64,000 nucleotides of DNA from Hydrogenothermus marinus. GTDB lineage: Bacteria > Aquificota > Aquificia > Aquificales > Hydrogenothermaceae. The notes under the pieces are model-generated. The model was given only the letters and a program-made list of their open reading frames with translations. It ran no database searches and was not told the DNA's origin. Positions 46,747 through 57,079 of the stretch are shown piece after piece (the stretch's first letter is position 1; each line of letters begins with the position of its first letter). A program made the position numbers and the translations under genes. The stretch lies in assembly GCF_003688665.1 (NCBI RefSeq), contig NZ_REFO01000012.1:62001-126000 (forward strand). The letters are read 5' to 3'.

Positions 46747-48861
46747 CTAAGTTGTTATTTTTGTAAAATCTGCTATTTTTTTAAACATATTATCTATTTT
46801 CTTTAATAAAGATAAGCGATTATTTTTTTTCTGGCTATCTTTTACCATTACCATTACATTATCAAAAAATTTATCTATATAAGGTTTTAATTTTAATAAG
46901 GTAGCTAAAGCGTTTTTATAATCTTTTTGTTTTATTTCCTCTTCAAACTCATTTTTTATTTCTTCATATTTTTCATATAAATCTTTTTCTTCTTGTTGCT
47001 CTAAAAATGACTTGTCAAATTTTTCTTGGAAATTTTCAGGAATTATTCTTCCAACTCTTTTAAATACAGTCATTACTTCGTTAAAATCAGGACTTTCTTT
47101 AAATTCTTGTATAGCTTTAATTTTTAGGTAATTTCTATATAAATTAAAATCTCCTGTAGAAACTACTGCATTTATAATATCTGTGGAAAATCCTTTATCT
47201 TTCATATATGCAATAAATCTTCCTACAATAAAGTCTAATATTTCAGGTTTTATATTTTTCTCAAACTCTACTTCCCAATTTTTATTTATTCCTGCAAAGG
47301 CTAAAATATACTTTTTCTTAGCTTCTTTTTCTATTTCATTAAGTAAAGTTTCTAAATTTATATCTATCTGTTTTTCTACTAAAATTCTTACAATTCCTAT
47401 TGCTGCTCTTCTAACTGCAAATGGATCTGCAGTTGCTTTTGGTTTTTCCCCTATGGAAATAAAAGAAATTACAGTATCTAATTTATCTGCTAAAGCTAAA
47501 ATTGTTCCTAAATTTGTTTGTGGTAAATCATCTTCTGATGATATAGGAAGATAATGCTCATATATAGCTTTAGCTATTTCCTCTTTTTCTCCTTGTTTTA
47601 AGGCATAATGCATTCCCATTATGCCTTGAAGCTCATCAAACTCTTTTACCATCTCTGTTAAGAGATCACATTTTGAAAGTTTATTTGCTCTTTCTAAATC
47701 TTTTGTTTCTTTAAAATCTATATTCTTTGCTATTAAGGTTGCTATATTTCCATTTCTTTTAACTTTATCAAGAACTGAACCAAGTTTTTGATGAAACTGT
47801 ATACCTTCAAGTTTTGGATAAAACTCTTCTAAATTATGTTTTAAATCTTCTTCATAGAAGAATAAAGCATCTTCTAATCTTGCTTTTAATACTTTTTCAT
47901 ATCCTTTTTTTACAATATCTCTATCTTTAACTGCAGTATTAGAAAATGCTAAAAATTTTGGTATTAATTTGCCATCTTTCTCAAAATTAAAATATCTTTG
48001 ATGTGATTTACATACAGTAATTATTACTTCTTTTGGAAGTATTAAGTATTCTGGCGAAAAATCTCCTAATATTCCAACTGGAAATTCTGTAAGATTTACA
48101 ACTTCATCTAATAGTTCTTCATCTAATATACATGTTGCTTCTAAACTATTTGCAAATCCTTCTGCTTGAGTTTGGATAGCTTTCTTTCTTTCTTCATATT
48201 TACCAATTATAAATCCCATTTTAGTTATTTCTTCATAAACACCTGCTTCTTGAATTTCCTTTTTCTCTCCTCTCCCTACTGGCTTTGTCATAAATCTATG
48301 AAGATAGGTATATCTATCTGCTTTTATATTTCCAATTTCAAACTCTACTATTTCTTTTTCAAGTAATGAAACAACCCATCTTACAGGTCGAGAAAATCTA
48401 AAATTAGAATTATCCCATTTCATTGTTTTTGGAAATGGTATTTTAGATATTATTTCAGGAATTTCTTTTTTTATAACTTCTCTTATATTTTTTCCTTCTT
48501 TTATAATTTCTGCACCTATGTATTTTCCTTTTTCATTTTCTATTATTTTTAAATCTTCAATAGGAATATTATTTTTAGATGCAAAAGCTAATGCTGCTTT
48601 TGTGAATTTACCTTCATTATCTATTGCTACCTTAGCAGGTGGACCTATTAAAACTTGTTTTTCTGAATCTTCTTTCTCTTTTAAATTTTTAATTAAAAAT
48701 GCTAATCTTCTTGGTGTTGCAAACTCTTCTATATTTTCTGGAGAGATATACTCAAAAAAATTTAGAAAAATCTCATTTAATTTTTCTTTTAAAAATTCTC
48801 TTGCAATATTTATTGCTTTAGGAGGAAGTTCTTCTGTTCCTATCTCAAGTAAATACTTCAT
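46747..48861 (-). CDS. glyS: Glycyl-tRNA synthetase beta subunit
   Basis: 704 residues, normal length for the alpha2-beta2 type. [20 protein letters not shown] at the start; [29 protein letters not shown] and [48 protein letters not shown]; and a C-terminal anticodon-binding DALR-type helical domain. Its start overlaps glyQ by four bases. Confidence 0.96.
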   Translation of the reverse strand: MKYLLEIGTEELPPKAINIAREFLKEKLNEIFLNFFEYISPENIEEFATPRRLAFLIKNLKEKEDSEKQVLIGPPAKVAIDNEGKFTKAALAFASKNNIPIEDLKIIENEKGKYIGAEIIKEGKNIREVIKKEIPEIISKIPFPKTMKWDNSNFRFSRPVRWVVSLLEKEIVEFEIGNIKADRYTYLHRFMTKPVGRGEKKEIQEAGVYEEITKMGFIIGKYEERKKAIQTQAEGFANSLEATCILDEELLDEVVNLTEFPVGILGDFSPEYLILPKEVIITVCKSHQRYFNFEKDGKLIPKFLAFSNTAVKDRDIVKKGYEKVLKARLEDALFFYEEDLKHNLEEFYPKLEGIQFHQKLGSVLDKVKRNGNIATLIAKNIDFKETKDLERANKLSKCDLLTEMVKEFDELQGIMGMHYALKQGEKEEIAKAIYEHYLPISSEDDLPQTNLGTILALADKLDTVISFISIGEKPKATADPFAVRRAAIGIVRILVEKQIDINLETLLNEIEKEAKKKYILAFAGINKNWEVEFEKNIKPEILDFIVGRFIAYMKDKGFSTDIINAVVSTGDFNLYRNYLKIKAIQEFKESPDFNEVMTVFKRVGRIIPENFQEKFDKSFLEQQEEKDLYEKYEEIKNEFEEEIKQKDYKNALATLLKLKPYIDKFFDNVMVMVKDSQKKNNRLSLLKKIDNMFKKIADFTKITT

Positions 48862-49745
48862 TTACCTACCTTTTCTTTTTTTATTAATGGATATCCAAGT
48901 TCTTTTCTTTGCTCTAAAAATCTTTTTGCACACTCTTTTGCAAGATTTCTAACCCTTGCTATAAATCTTGCTCTTTCATTTACAGATAAAGCTCCTCTTG
49001 CATCTAGCAGATTAAATATATGAGAGCACTTTAATGTATAATCATAAGCAGGAATAGGAAGATTTTTTTCCGCAAGTCTAAATCCTTCTTTCTCATACAT
49101 ATCAAAAGTTTTAAAAAGCATATCTATATCAGCTTCTTCAAAATTATATATTGACCATTGTCTTTCTGATTCTTTATATATATCACCATATGTTAATCCT
49201 TCAGACCATAAAATGTCATAGACACTATCAACACCTTGTAAATACATTGCTATTCTTTCAAGTCCATAAGTTATCTCTACTGCTATTTCTTCTAAATCAA
49301 ATCCACCTGTTTGTTGGAAATATGTAAATTGAGTTATTTCCATTCCATCAAGCCAAACTTCCCAACCAAGCCCCCAAGCTCCAAGAGTTGGACTTTCCCA
49401 ATCATCTTCAACAAATCTTATATCATGGGCTGTTAAGTCTATCCCTAAAGCTTCAAGACTTTTTAAATATAACTCTTGTGGATTTTCTGGAGCAGGTTTT
49501 AAAATAACTTGAAACTGATAGTAATGTTGAAGTCTATTTGGATTTTCACCATATCTTCCATCTTTTGGCCTTCTACATGGCTCAACATAAGCTACATTCC
49601 AAGGTTCTGGTCCTAAAACCCTTAAAAATGTTGCAGGGTTCATTGTCCCTGCACCTGTTTCTATATCATACGGTTGCCATAAAATACATCCTTGTTTTGT
49701 CCAAAAATTTTGTAGGGTCTGTATTATTTCTTGAAAAGTTATCAA
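48858..49745 (-). CDS. glyQ: Glycyl-tRNA synthetase alpha subunit
   Basis: 295 residues. [40 protein letters not shown], then [20 protein letters not shown]: the unmistakable catalytic subunit of bacterial heterotetrameric GlyRS. It forms the class II active site and pairs with the beta subunit encoded next. Starts 48 bases after the RND pump gene. Confidence 0.97.
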   Translation of the reverse strand: MITFQEIIQTLQNFWTKQGCILWQPYDIETGAGTMNPATFLRVLGPEPWNVAYVEPCRRPKDGRYGENPNRLQHYYQFQVILKPAPENPQELYLKSLEALGIDLTAHDIRFVEDDWESPTLGAWGLGWEVWLDGMEITQFTYFQQTGGFDLEEIAVEITYGLERIAMYLQGVDSVYDILWSEGLTYGDIYKESERQWSIYNFEEADIDMLFKTFDMYEKEGFRLAEKNLPIPAYDYTLKCSHIFNLLDARGALSVNERARFIARVRNLAKECAKRFLEQRKELGYPLIKKEKVGK

Positions 49746-49793
49746 CCCTTTCTCCTTAATTTGTTAAAAAATCTTAATAATTATATCAAACTT

Positions 49794-52700
49794 CTATCTT
49801 ATAAGCTTTCTTTTTATAAACATTTCAACTTTATCAAAAATTTCATAAATTATAGGTATTACATATAAGCTTAAAGGAAGAGCAGTTATAAGCCCTCCTA
49901 TAATTGCAATTGCTATAGGTTGTCTCATTTCTGAACCGGTTGTTAAACCAAAAGCTACTGGTATTAAAGATGCTATTATTGTAAATGTTGTCATAAGTAT
50001 TGGCCTTAATCTTTCTTTTCTTGCTTGTAAAATAGCTTCTCTTATAGGTAATTTTTCTTTTAATTGTACAATTCTATCTATAAATAAAACTGCGTCCCTT
50101 GTAATAATTCCAACTAAAAGAATAATACCAAAGTAAGATGCTACATTTAAGCTTGTATTAGTTAAGATTATAAATCCAAATATCCCAAATATTGAAAATG
50201 GAACCATAAGTAAAACTGCAAAAGGATGTAAAAGACTTTCAAATAAAGATGCTAAAATCATATAAATAGCTATAACTGCAATTATGACAGCTAATCCCAG
50301 ATAACTAAATGCTTTTTTAAACTCTTTTGTTTGTCCTCCTACTTCATAAGTATATCCAATAGGTAGATTTTCTTTTATTAATTTTTCAACTTCTTTTATT
50401 GCTTCACCTGTTGATTTTCCTTGAAGATTTGCATATATAGTAACTGCATACTGTTTATTGTATCTATTAATTACATTATATCCGGCAGTTAAATTTAGCC
50501 TTATATAATTATCAACTGGAACAAGCTCTCCAGTTTTTGTTCTTATATAAATATGTTCTAACGCATCAAATTTGTTTAGATATTTTTTATATATTTTCAC
50601 AGCCAAATCATAACTTTCTGAACCTTTTTCATAACTTCCTGCTACATATTTTGAAAACATTATTTGTATAGCATCAGAAATATCTTTAATAGAAACTCCA
50701 TCTTTTATGGCTTTATCTCTATCTATTAAAACTTCAATTTCTGGTTTTGTAATTCTAATATCTGTATCTACATCTACATATCCTTTCATATTTTGTAATT
50801 TATCTATTATTTTAGAAGATATATTAGCAAGCTGTTTCAAGTCAGGACCTTTTATTATATACATAATATCTGCAGACCTTCCTAAATGTGCTCCAACTGC
50901 CCCTGGTAAATCAACTATAGCTTTTATATCTTTTAGTTTAGAAAACTGCTCTCTTAATTGCTTCATAACTATTTTTTGATGAGGTCTTTTTTCTCTATCT
51001 ACTAAAGTAATAAAAAACATTCCTCCATTTACTTCAGGCCTTCCAACTATTCCTTCACCAAAAGCAAGTCCATATCTAAGAATATAAGGATTATTCTGTA
51101 AGATTTTTTCTATTTCCTTAGCTTTTTGATTAGTAAACTCAAAAGAAGAACCTGTTGGTGTTTCAAATCTAACAATAAATCTTCCTTCATCTACAATTGG
51201 AAAAAACTCTTTCTTTACATATTTATTTAAACTAAAACCTCCAATAATGGTAATAAATGCAATAAAAATAACTATTAATTTATGATTTAAACTCCATCTT
51301 AAGGTTATATCAAATATATTTTCAAACTTAGAGTAAATTCTTCTAAAAATATTTTCTTTTCCTACTTTAACTAAATATCTTGAAACAGAAGGAGTAAAAC
51401 TTAAAGAAATAATATAGGAAATTGCTATTGCAGTAATTAAAACAAATGCAAAATTTGAAAAAAACTTACCTATAACACTTTTCATAAATAAAACTGGAAT
51501 AAAAATAGCAATTAAAGAAGCAGTAGATGCTAAGATGGCAAATATTACAACCCTTGTACCAACAATTGCTGCTTCCTTAGAATCAAGGCCTTCTTCTTTT
51601 CTTCTAAAAATACTTTCCATAACAACAATAGCATCATCAATTACAAGGCCAACTGCAACAGCCATAGCCATTAAAGATATTGTATTTAAAGAGTATCCAA
51701 ATAAATACATTAAAAAGACTGTACCAATTAATGAAACAGGTATAGCCATAAATGGAATAAAAGTCATTCTTAAACTACCTAAGAATAAAAATATAGTAAT
51801 AGCAGTAAGAATAGCTCCTACAATTATTTCATGGATAGCATCTTTAACACTTTTTTTAACAAATTCAGAAGAATCATAATTAATATCTAATCTTATTCCA
51901 TCTGGAAGTTTCTTATTAAGTTCTTTAATTTTTTCTTTTACTCTATCTGCAACATTTACAGTATTTGTTTTTGTTTGTTTATAAATAATTAAAGCTATTG
52001 CCCTATCTGATTTTTTAGAATTTGCAGATTTAAAACGAACTATACTTCTAACTTCATCAAAATCAAATTTTGCATAGCCTATATCTTTTAATTTTATATT
52101 TCCTTTAATTATTAGATTATTTAAATCTTCTTCATCTTTTATCTTTCCTAAGATTCTTACTACATACTCTTTATCTTTTGAATCAATTCTTCCCGCAGGA
52201 ATATCAAGATTATTTCTTCTTAATGCAGTAATTACATCTTGAGGAGTGATTTTATAACTTTCCATTTTTTCAGGGTTAAGCCTTACCCACATTACAAGAT
52301 CTTGGAAACCTCCAAGAGCAACACCACCTACGCCATTTATCCTTTCAAACTCTCTTTTTACAACTTTATCAGCATAATAAGAAAGCTTTTCATAATCTAC
52401 ATTTTTACCATGTAATAAAATAGCCATTATAGGAGCTACAGATGTATTTATCTTTTGAACTATTGGAGTATCTGCATCTTCAGGTAAAATTTTGGAAACT
52501 CTATTTATTGCATCTCTAACATCTTCTACTGCAGAATTTAAATCTTTATCTATATTAAATATAACCGTTATTCTTGAAACGCCTGCAAAACTTTGAGAAT
52601 TTATTGCTTCTATACCACTTATTTTAGAAAGTTGATCTTCTATAGGCTTTGTAATGCTTGAATCAACAACTTCAGGAGATGCTCCTTCATAAGTTGTTGT

Positions 52701-52835
52701 TATTACCACAAATGGAAAATCAACATCTGGGAATCTATCAACAGGAATATTTTTAAAACCATAAAGACCAAATAATATAAAAGCAAGGGTAAACATCCAT
52801 GTTGTAATTGGCCTATTTATAAAAAATTTATACAT
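49794..52835 (-). CDS. RND-family efflux pump (HAE1/AcrB-type) inner-membrane transporter
   Basis: 1013 residues with the twelve-helix, two-large-periplasmic-loop plan of RND exporters. The start FFINRPITTWMFTLAFILFG and the IPVDRFPDVDFPFVVITTTY segment are typical. TM4 carries the proton-relay Asp pair in VGLVIDDAIVVMESIFRR, which places it with HAE1 drug or metabolite exporters rather than heavy-metal pumps. The C-terminal half repeats the fold, with GIITRDAVLFIDRI. It is transcribed away from its likely partners, the adaptor and TolC-like genes at 52914 and 53930. Substrate unknown. Confidence 0.92.
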   Translation of the reverse strand: MYKFFINRPITTWMFTLAFILFGLYGFKNIPVDRFPDVDFPFVVITTTYEGASPEVVDSSITKPIEDQLSKISGIEAINSQSFAGVSRITVIFNIDKDLNSAVEDVRDAINRVSKILPEDADTPIVQKINTSVAPIMAILLHGKNVDYEKLSYYADKVVKREFERINGVGGVALGGFQDLVMWVRLNPEKMESYKITPQDVITALRRNNLDIPAGRIDSKDKEYVVRILGKIKDEEDLNNLIIKGNIKLKDIGYAKFDFDEVRSIVRFKSANSKKSDRAIALIIYKQTKTNTVNVADRVKEKIKELNKKLPDGIRLDINYDSSEFVKKSVKDAIHEIIVGAILTAITIFLFLGSLRMTFIPFMAIPVSLIGTVFLMYLFGYSLNTISLMAMAVAVGLVIDDAIVVMESIFRRKEEGLDSKEAAIVGTRVVIFAILASTASLIAIFIPVLFMKSVIGKFFSNFAFVLITAIAISYIISLSFTPSVSRYLVKVGKENIFRRIYSKFENIFDITLRWSLNHKLIVIFIAFITIIGGFSLNKYVKKEFFPIVDEGRFIVRFETPTGSSFEFTNQKAKEIEKILQNNPYILRYGLAFGEGIVGRPEVNGGMFFITLVDREKRPHQKIVMKQLREQFSKLKDIKAIVDLPGAVGAHLGRSADIMYIIKGPDLKQLANISSKIIDKLQNMKGYVDVDTDIRITKPEIEVLIDRDKAIKDGVSIKDISDAIQIMFSKYVAGSYEKGSESYDLAVKIYKKYLNKFDALEHIYIRTKTGELVPVDNYIRLNLTAGYNVINRYNKQYAVTIYANLQGKSTGEAIKEVEKLIKENLPIGYTYEVGGQTKEFKKAFSYLGLAVIIAVIAIYMILASLFESLLHPFAVLLMVPFSIFGIFGFIILTNTSLNVASYFGIILLVGIITRDAVLFIDRIVQLKEKLPIREAILQARKERLRPILMTTFTIIASLIPVAFGLTTGSEMRQPIAIAIIGGLITALPLSLYVIPIIYEIFDKVEMFIKRKLIR

Positions 52836-52913
52836 TTTATCTCCTTGAAATAGATTTACATTATTATTGTAGAATAATTTAGAATAAACTTTTTAGTCAA
52901 TGGAGATTGTAAT

Positions 52914-53933
52914 TTGAGAATATTTTATATGTTGCTTTTTTTAATTTCTATTTCTTATGCAAAAGAAGCTTTAGTTAATGTAATTACACTGAAAAAAGAA
53001 AAAATACCAATATACTATGAAACAAATGCAGTTTTGAAAGCAGATAGATATGTAAATTTAAAGCCTTTAGTAAGTGGAAGAATAACAAAAATATACGTTA
53101 ATGAAGGAGATAAAGTAAAAAAAGGGCAGATTTTAGCAAAAATAGAAAAAGATGAATACAATTTCCAGTATAATCAGCAGCTACATCAAGTTAAAAAGCT
53201 TGAAGAAATTTATAAATACAATCTTTCAGTTTACAAAAAGAACAAATTTTTATATGAAAAACAATTAATAAGTGAAGACCAATTCTTACTTGCTAAAAGA
53301 AATTTAGAAACTTCATTAGAAGATTTAAAATCAGCTCAAGAGCAGTTAAAAAAATTAGAAAAAAATCTTAAAGAAACAGATTTAAGAGCACCCTTTAATG
53401 GAATTTTAGATAAAAAATTTGTAAATGAAGGAGATATAGTTAATCAATCAACTAATATATTTTACATTGTTGATCCAAAAAGCTTAAAAGTAGTGTTTTA
53501 TCTTCCTCAAAGATTTGTAAAAATAATTAGATTAAGAGATAAGGTAAAAGTTAATATCCCATCAATAGATAGCTTTGAAGGAAAAATTAGCTATATATCA
53601 TTTTCATTTAATAATGAAAATATGATTAAAGTAAAAGCAGATATAAAACAAAATCCATTATTAAAAGAAGGTTTATATGGAAAAGTAAAAATAAAAGAAA
53701 AAGATATTGAAGGATTCTTGATTCCAGAAAAAGCAGTTCATTTTGAAGAAAATGGAGCTTATGTACTGATAATACAAAATGGAAAAGCTAAAAAAGTAGA
53801 TATAGAAATAGTAGGTAAAAAAGGAAGTAAGCTAATAGCTACAGGAGATTTAAAATCAGGAGATAAGGTTATTTTAGAAGCACCTTTTGGTATTCAAGAA
53901 AGAGTAAAAGTTAAGATTGAGGAAACTAAATGA
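52914..53933 (+). CDS. RND efflux periplasmic adaptor (membrane fusion protein)
   Basis: 339 residues. Signal peptide (RIFYMLLFLISISYA); biotinyl-lipoyl half motifs SGRITKIYVNEGDKVKKGQI and later LRAPFNGILDKKFVNEGDIV around a coiled-coil hairpin (90-155); then beta-barrel and membrane-proximal domains. It links the inner-membrane pump to the outer-membrane channel. No lipobox. Start is TTG at 52914 behind GGAGA. Divergent from the pump across 78 bases and followed by the channel gene with a four-base overlap. Confidence 0.9.
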   Translation: MRIFYMLLFLISISYAKEALVNVITLKKEKIPIYYETNAVLKADRYVNLKPLVSGRITKIYVNEGDKVKKGQILAKIEKDEYNFQYNQQLHQVKKLEEIYKYNLSVYKKNKFLYEKQLISEDQFLLAKRNLETSLEDLKSAQEQLKKLEKNLKETDLRAPFNGILDKKFVNEGDIVNQSTNIFYIVDPKSLKVVFYLPQRFVKIIRLRDKVKVNIPSIDSFEGKISYISFSFNNENMIKVKADIKQNPLLKEGLYGKVKIKEKDIEGFLIPEKAVHFEENGAYVLIIQNGKAKKVDIEIVGKKGSKLIATGDLKSGDKVILEAPFGIQERVKVKIEETK

Positions 53934-55162
53934 GAAAGTTAATAATTTTAGTTCTTTTTATATCCACAACCTCTTTTGCAATTACATTAAATCAGGTAAT
54001 AGAAATTGCTAAAAAAAATAGTTTACAAATAAAAATGAATGAAGCAGATTTAATGAAGGTTTATCAAAAAATAAAAGAAGTTAAAAGTAATTTATATCCA
54101 ACTATACAAATAACAGGAACCTTTCAAAAATATGATCCAAACTATATTACAGGATTATCCCTCAAAAATAGATACTCAGCATCTATAGGAATATCTCAAA
54201 AATTATTTGATAAAACTGTTTTTGAAAGTTTAAATGTAGCAAAAGAAAATATAAAACTTCAAAATTTAATAAAAAAGGATACCCAAGTTAAAATAATAGA
54301 CACAGCTAAAAAACTTTATATAAAAGCTCTTTATTATAAAGCAGTCTTAAAAAAGAAAGAAGATTCATTAAAATACTGGGAAGAAAATTATAAATTTATA
54401 AAAAATCAGTTTAAAGTAGGACTTACAAATAAATACAATCTTTATAGGGTTAAAGCCCAGTATCAGCTTGCTAAAGCAGATGTAGAAAAAGCAAAAGCAG
54501 ATTATACAAAGGCTTTAATAGAATTAAAAAGATTTTTATTCTTAGATAAAATAGTTTATCCAGAAGGAAACCTTAAGATAATATCTTATGAAATACCTTC
54601 TAAAGATAACCTAAAAAACAATACCCAGCTTAAAATTATTACAGAAAATATAAAAATAAAAGAAAGAGAAAAAAATTTTTATGCATCATCAAACTTTCCA
54701 ACAGTTAACTTAAATCTAAAATATGAAACATATAGGACAAAAGAATTTCCATCTTTAAAAGAAACATGGAAAAAAGGCTATGTTTTAACAGTTTCAGCAA
54801 ACTGGACAATATTTGATGGATTTAAGCAAAAAAGCCAAGTTCTTCAAAAAGAGTCTGAAAAGATAAAAGAAAAACTAAATTACAAAAACACTTTAAATGA
54901 TCTAAAAAAGCAGTATGAAACAACTTTAGAAGATATAAAATCTTTAACTATCCAAGCAAAAGCATATGAAGAAAATATAAAAGCATCCGCTGAAGCTTTA
55001 AAGCTTGCTACAGAAAGATATAAATATAAACTTACAAATATTGTAGATGTTCTTGAAGCAGAAAAAAATTATAATGATGTTTTCTTACAATATCTTAATA
55101 TAATTTACCAGATTGACTTAAAAATATTTGATTTACAACTATTAGTAGGAATGGAAAAATGA
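53930..55162 (+). CDS. TolC-like outer-membrane efflux protein
   Basis: 410 residues with a signal peptide (RKLIILVLFISTTSFA) and two repeats of the outer-membrane efflux domain: LNQVIEIAKKNSLQIKMNEA and the second half from about 220, each with long heptad-rich helices. SANWTIFDGFKQKSQV is a common TolC-family motif. It forms the trimeric exit duct for the pump at 49794. It overlaps the adaptor gene by four bases and aroK by four. Confidence 0.9.
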   Translation: MRKLIILVLFISTTSFAITLNQVIEIAKKNSLQIKMNEADLMKVYQKIKEVKSNLYPTIQITGTFQKYDPNYITGLSLKNRYSASIGISQKLFDKTVFESLNVAKENIKLQNLIKKDTQVKIIDTAKKLYIKALYYKAVLKKKEDSLKYWEENYKFIKNQFKVGLTNKYNLYRVKAQYQLAKADVEKAKADYTKALIELKRFLFLDKIVYPEGNLKIISYEIPSKDNLKNNTQLKIITENIKIKEREKNFYASSNFPTVNLNLKYETYRTKEFPSLKETWKKGYVLTVSANWTIFDGFKQKSQVLQKESEKIKEKLNYKNTLNDLKKQYETTLEDIKSLTIQAKAYEENIKASAEALKLATERYKYKLTNIVDVLEAEKNYNDVFLQYLNIIYQIDLKIFDLQLLVGMEK

Positions 55163-55647
55163 ATATATATTTAATAGGATTTATGGGCAGTGGTAAATCT
55201 ACAGTTGGAAAGATTTTGGCAGAAAAACTAAATATGCAGTTTATAGATTTAGATGAAGAGATAGAAAGAAGAGAAAATAAAACAATTCCTGAAATCTTTA
55301 AAGAAAAAGGAGAGAAATATTTTAGAAATTTAGAAAAGAATATTTTAAAAGAGTTTGCAAAAAAAGATAGATTAGTTATTGCAACAGGTGGAGGTGTTGG
55401 GGCAGATGAGGGAAACCTAAAAATTATGAAAAACTCAGGTAGAGTAATATGGCTTAATGTTTCCTTAGAAGAAGTTTTTAAAAGATGTGAAGGTGATACA
55501 AATAGGCCTTTACTAAACCAGCCTATAGAAAATATAAAAAAACTTTATGAAAATAGAAAAAAATTATATTCTAAAGCAGATATTAGCATAAATGTAGATA
55601 GTAAAAATCCTGAAAATATAGCAAATGAAATTTTAAAAGAGCTTTAA
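55159..55647 (+). CDS. aroK: Shikimate kinase
   Basis: Phosphorylates shikimate, two steps before the product of aroA. 162 residues. Walker A in IYLIGFMGSGKSTVGKIL; shikimate-binding FIDLDEEIERRE; FRNLEKNIL; IATGGGVG; adenine-binding lid NRPLL. Complete. Overlaps the TolC-like gene and lies one base before acpS. Confidence 0.96.
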   Translation: MNIYLIGFMGSGKSTVGKILAEKLNMQFIDLDEEIERRENKTIPEIFKEKGEKYFRNLEKNILKEFAKKDRLVIATGGGVGADEGNLKIMKNSGRVIWLNVSLEEVFKRCEGDTNRPLLNQPIENIKKLYENRKKLYSKADISINVDSKNPENIANEILKEL

Positions 55648-55648
55648 A

Positions 55649-56008
55649 ATGCAAATATATACTGGAATAGATATAGTAGAAAATGAAAGAATAAAAAAAG
55701 CTATTGAAAAGTTTGGAGATAGGTTTTTAAAAAGAATTTATACAGAAAATGAGATAAAATACTGTAAAAATAGTATTCCTTGCTTTTCAGCAAGATTTGC
55801 TGCTAAAGAAGCAGGTATAAAAGCATATTATCAAGCATTTAAAAAAATTCTATACTTTAATCAGATAGAAATTATTGGGAAACAAGGACAGCCTGCAGAA
55901 ATTTTACTGCACCTTAAAGAAAATCCTTCTAAAGCTTATAAAATAAGCTTATCAATAGCCCATGAAAATAAGTTCTCTACAGCTATTGTAATAATTTATA
56001 CAGATTAG
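55649..56008 (+). CDS. acpS: Holo-[acyl-carrier-protein] synthase
   Basis: Transfers 4'-phosphopantetheine from CoA to apo-ACP. 119 residues. YTGIDIVENERIKKAIEKFG with the metal-binding Asp, IYTENEIKYC, and RFAAKEAGIKAY, the AcpS signature with the catalytic Glu and Lys. SLSIAHENKFSTAIVI closes the domain. Last gene before the flagellar transcript. Confidence 0.93.
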   Translation: MQIYTGIDIVENERIKKAIEKFGDRFLKRIYTENEIKYCKNSIPCFSARFAAKEAGIKAYYQAFKKILYFNQIEIIGKQGQPAEILLHLKENPSKAYKISLSIAHENKFSTAIVIIYTD

Positions 56009-56020
56009 TGCAGTAAAAAG

Positions 56021-56057
56021 TTTGCATCTTTTCGTTTTAAATAACTTTTAATGCAAA
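56021..56057. promoter_or_regulatory. Spaced inverted repeat upstream of the sigma-54 promoter
   Basis: TTTGCAT (56021-56027) and ATGCAAA (56051-56057) are perfect inverted copies 23 bases apart. They fall roughly 50-85 bases before the expected start of the flhF transcript, where an activator could bind. Confidence 0.35.
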
Positions 56058-56079
56058 GTAAAATATATAAGATTATATT

Positions 56080-56095
56080 TGGCATAAATATTGCT
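56080..56095 (+). promoter_or_regulatory. Sigma-54 (RpoN) promoter of flhF-flhG-fliA
   Basis: TGGCATAAATATTGCT matches the full TGGCAYRN4TTGCW consensus at every defined position, 37 bases before the flhF start. Expected transcription start about 56106. The flagellar operon behind it fits RpoN control. Confidence 0.8.
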
Positions 56096-56131
56096 TATAG
56101 TATACATGCAGATGTTAAAAGGGGGTGAAAG

Positions 56132-57079
56132 ATGTATATGAAAAAATTTATTGTAGAAAGCATACAAGAAGGCTGGAAAAAAATAAATGACGAATTAGGT
56201 GAAAATGCGATAATAATTAATATCTCACAATCAGAAGATAAACTTGAAATAATTGCTGCATCACCAAACAAAAAAGATTTTTCAGATGATAAATTTAAAA
56301 ATCCTATAGAAGCTAATTTTAAAACAGAAAAAGATTTTGAAGGATTAGAAAGTTTATTAAATTTCTTAATAAAACTAAAACCATTAGATTTGAAGAAAAA
56401 AGAGTTTATATCTGATTATATATATGCAAATTTTTCAAATTATATAAATTCTAACGACAAAGAACTATTAAACTCAAAGGTAGAAGAAAATAGCTTAGCC
56501 AAAAAATTTATTACTGTTCTTGGTGGAATTGCAACTGGTAAAACAACAACAATAGCAAAATTAGCATCTATTTTAAAATTTTCAAGGAATAAAAAAATAG
56601 CTATTGCATCTTTTGATTTCTTTAAAATAAGTGGATTTGATAGCTTGAAAAAATTTGCTGAAATTATGCAGATACCATTTTTTCCAATTAAAAATGAAAA
56701 AGATATAATCTCTTATAAAGATAGCTTTGAAGATTATGATCATATTATTTTTGATACCCCCGGAAATTTAAAAGAACTTAAAGATATAGAAAAGTTTGTA
56801 AATTACGTAGCTTATACTAACAATAGTGAAAATATATTAACTATTTCCTTAGATAAAAAAGAAAGCATCATAAAAAAAGAATTAGAATACTTTGCAAAAT
56901 TTAATATATCTCATGTAATATTAACAAAATTTGATGAATTATCAACTGAAGAGGAACTATTTATAACTCTTTCAAACATTCCTTATAAAGTTAGTTACAT
57001 AACTAATGGTTTAAATGTACCAACAGATATTTTTGAATTTAAAGAAATTTTTGAAAAACTTGAGGCTGTTAAGCTATGA
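56132..57079 (+). CDS. flhF: Flagellar biosynthesis SRP-type GTPase FlhF
   Basis: SRP-family GTPase that sets the place and number of polar flagella. 315 residues, shorter than the usual 370-450 because the N-terminal B domain (1-70) is reduced. NG domain: GGIATGKTTTIAKLAS from 131, FDFFKISGFDSLKKF, DTPGNLKELK (G3) and TKFDELS (G4). VESIQEGWKKINDELGENAI is the typical FlhF start. ATG behind a strong GGGGGTG. First gene of a sigma-54 transcript; flhG overlaps by four bases. Confidence 0.9.
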   Translation: MYMKKFIVESIQEGWKKINDELGENAIIINISQSEDKLEIIAASPNKKDFSDDKFKNPIEANFKTEKDFEGLESLLNFLIKLKPLDLKKKEFISDYIYANFSNYINSNDKELLNSKVEENSLAKKFITVLGGIATGKTTTIAKLASILKFSRNKKIAIASFDFFKISGFDSLKKFAEIMQIPFFPIKNEKDIISYKDSFEDYDHIIFDTPGNLKELKDIEKFVNYVAYTNNSENILTISLDKKESIIKKELEYFAKFNISHVILTKFDELSTEEELFITLSNIPYKVSYITNGLNVPTDIFEFKEIFEKLEAVKL

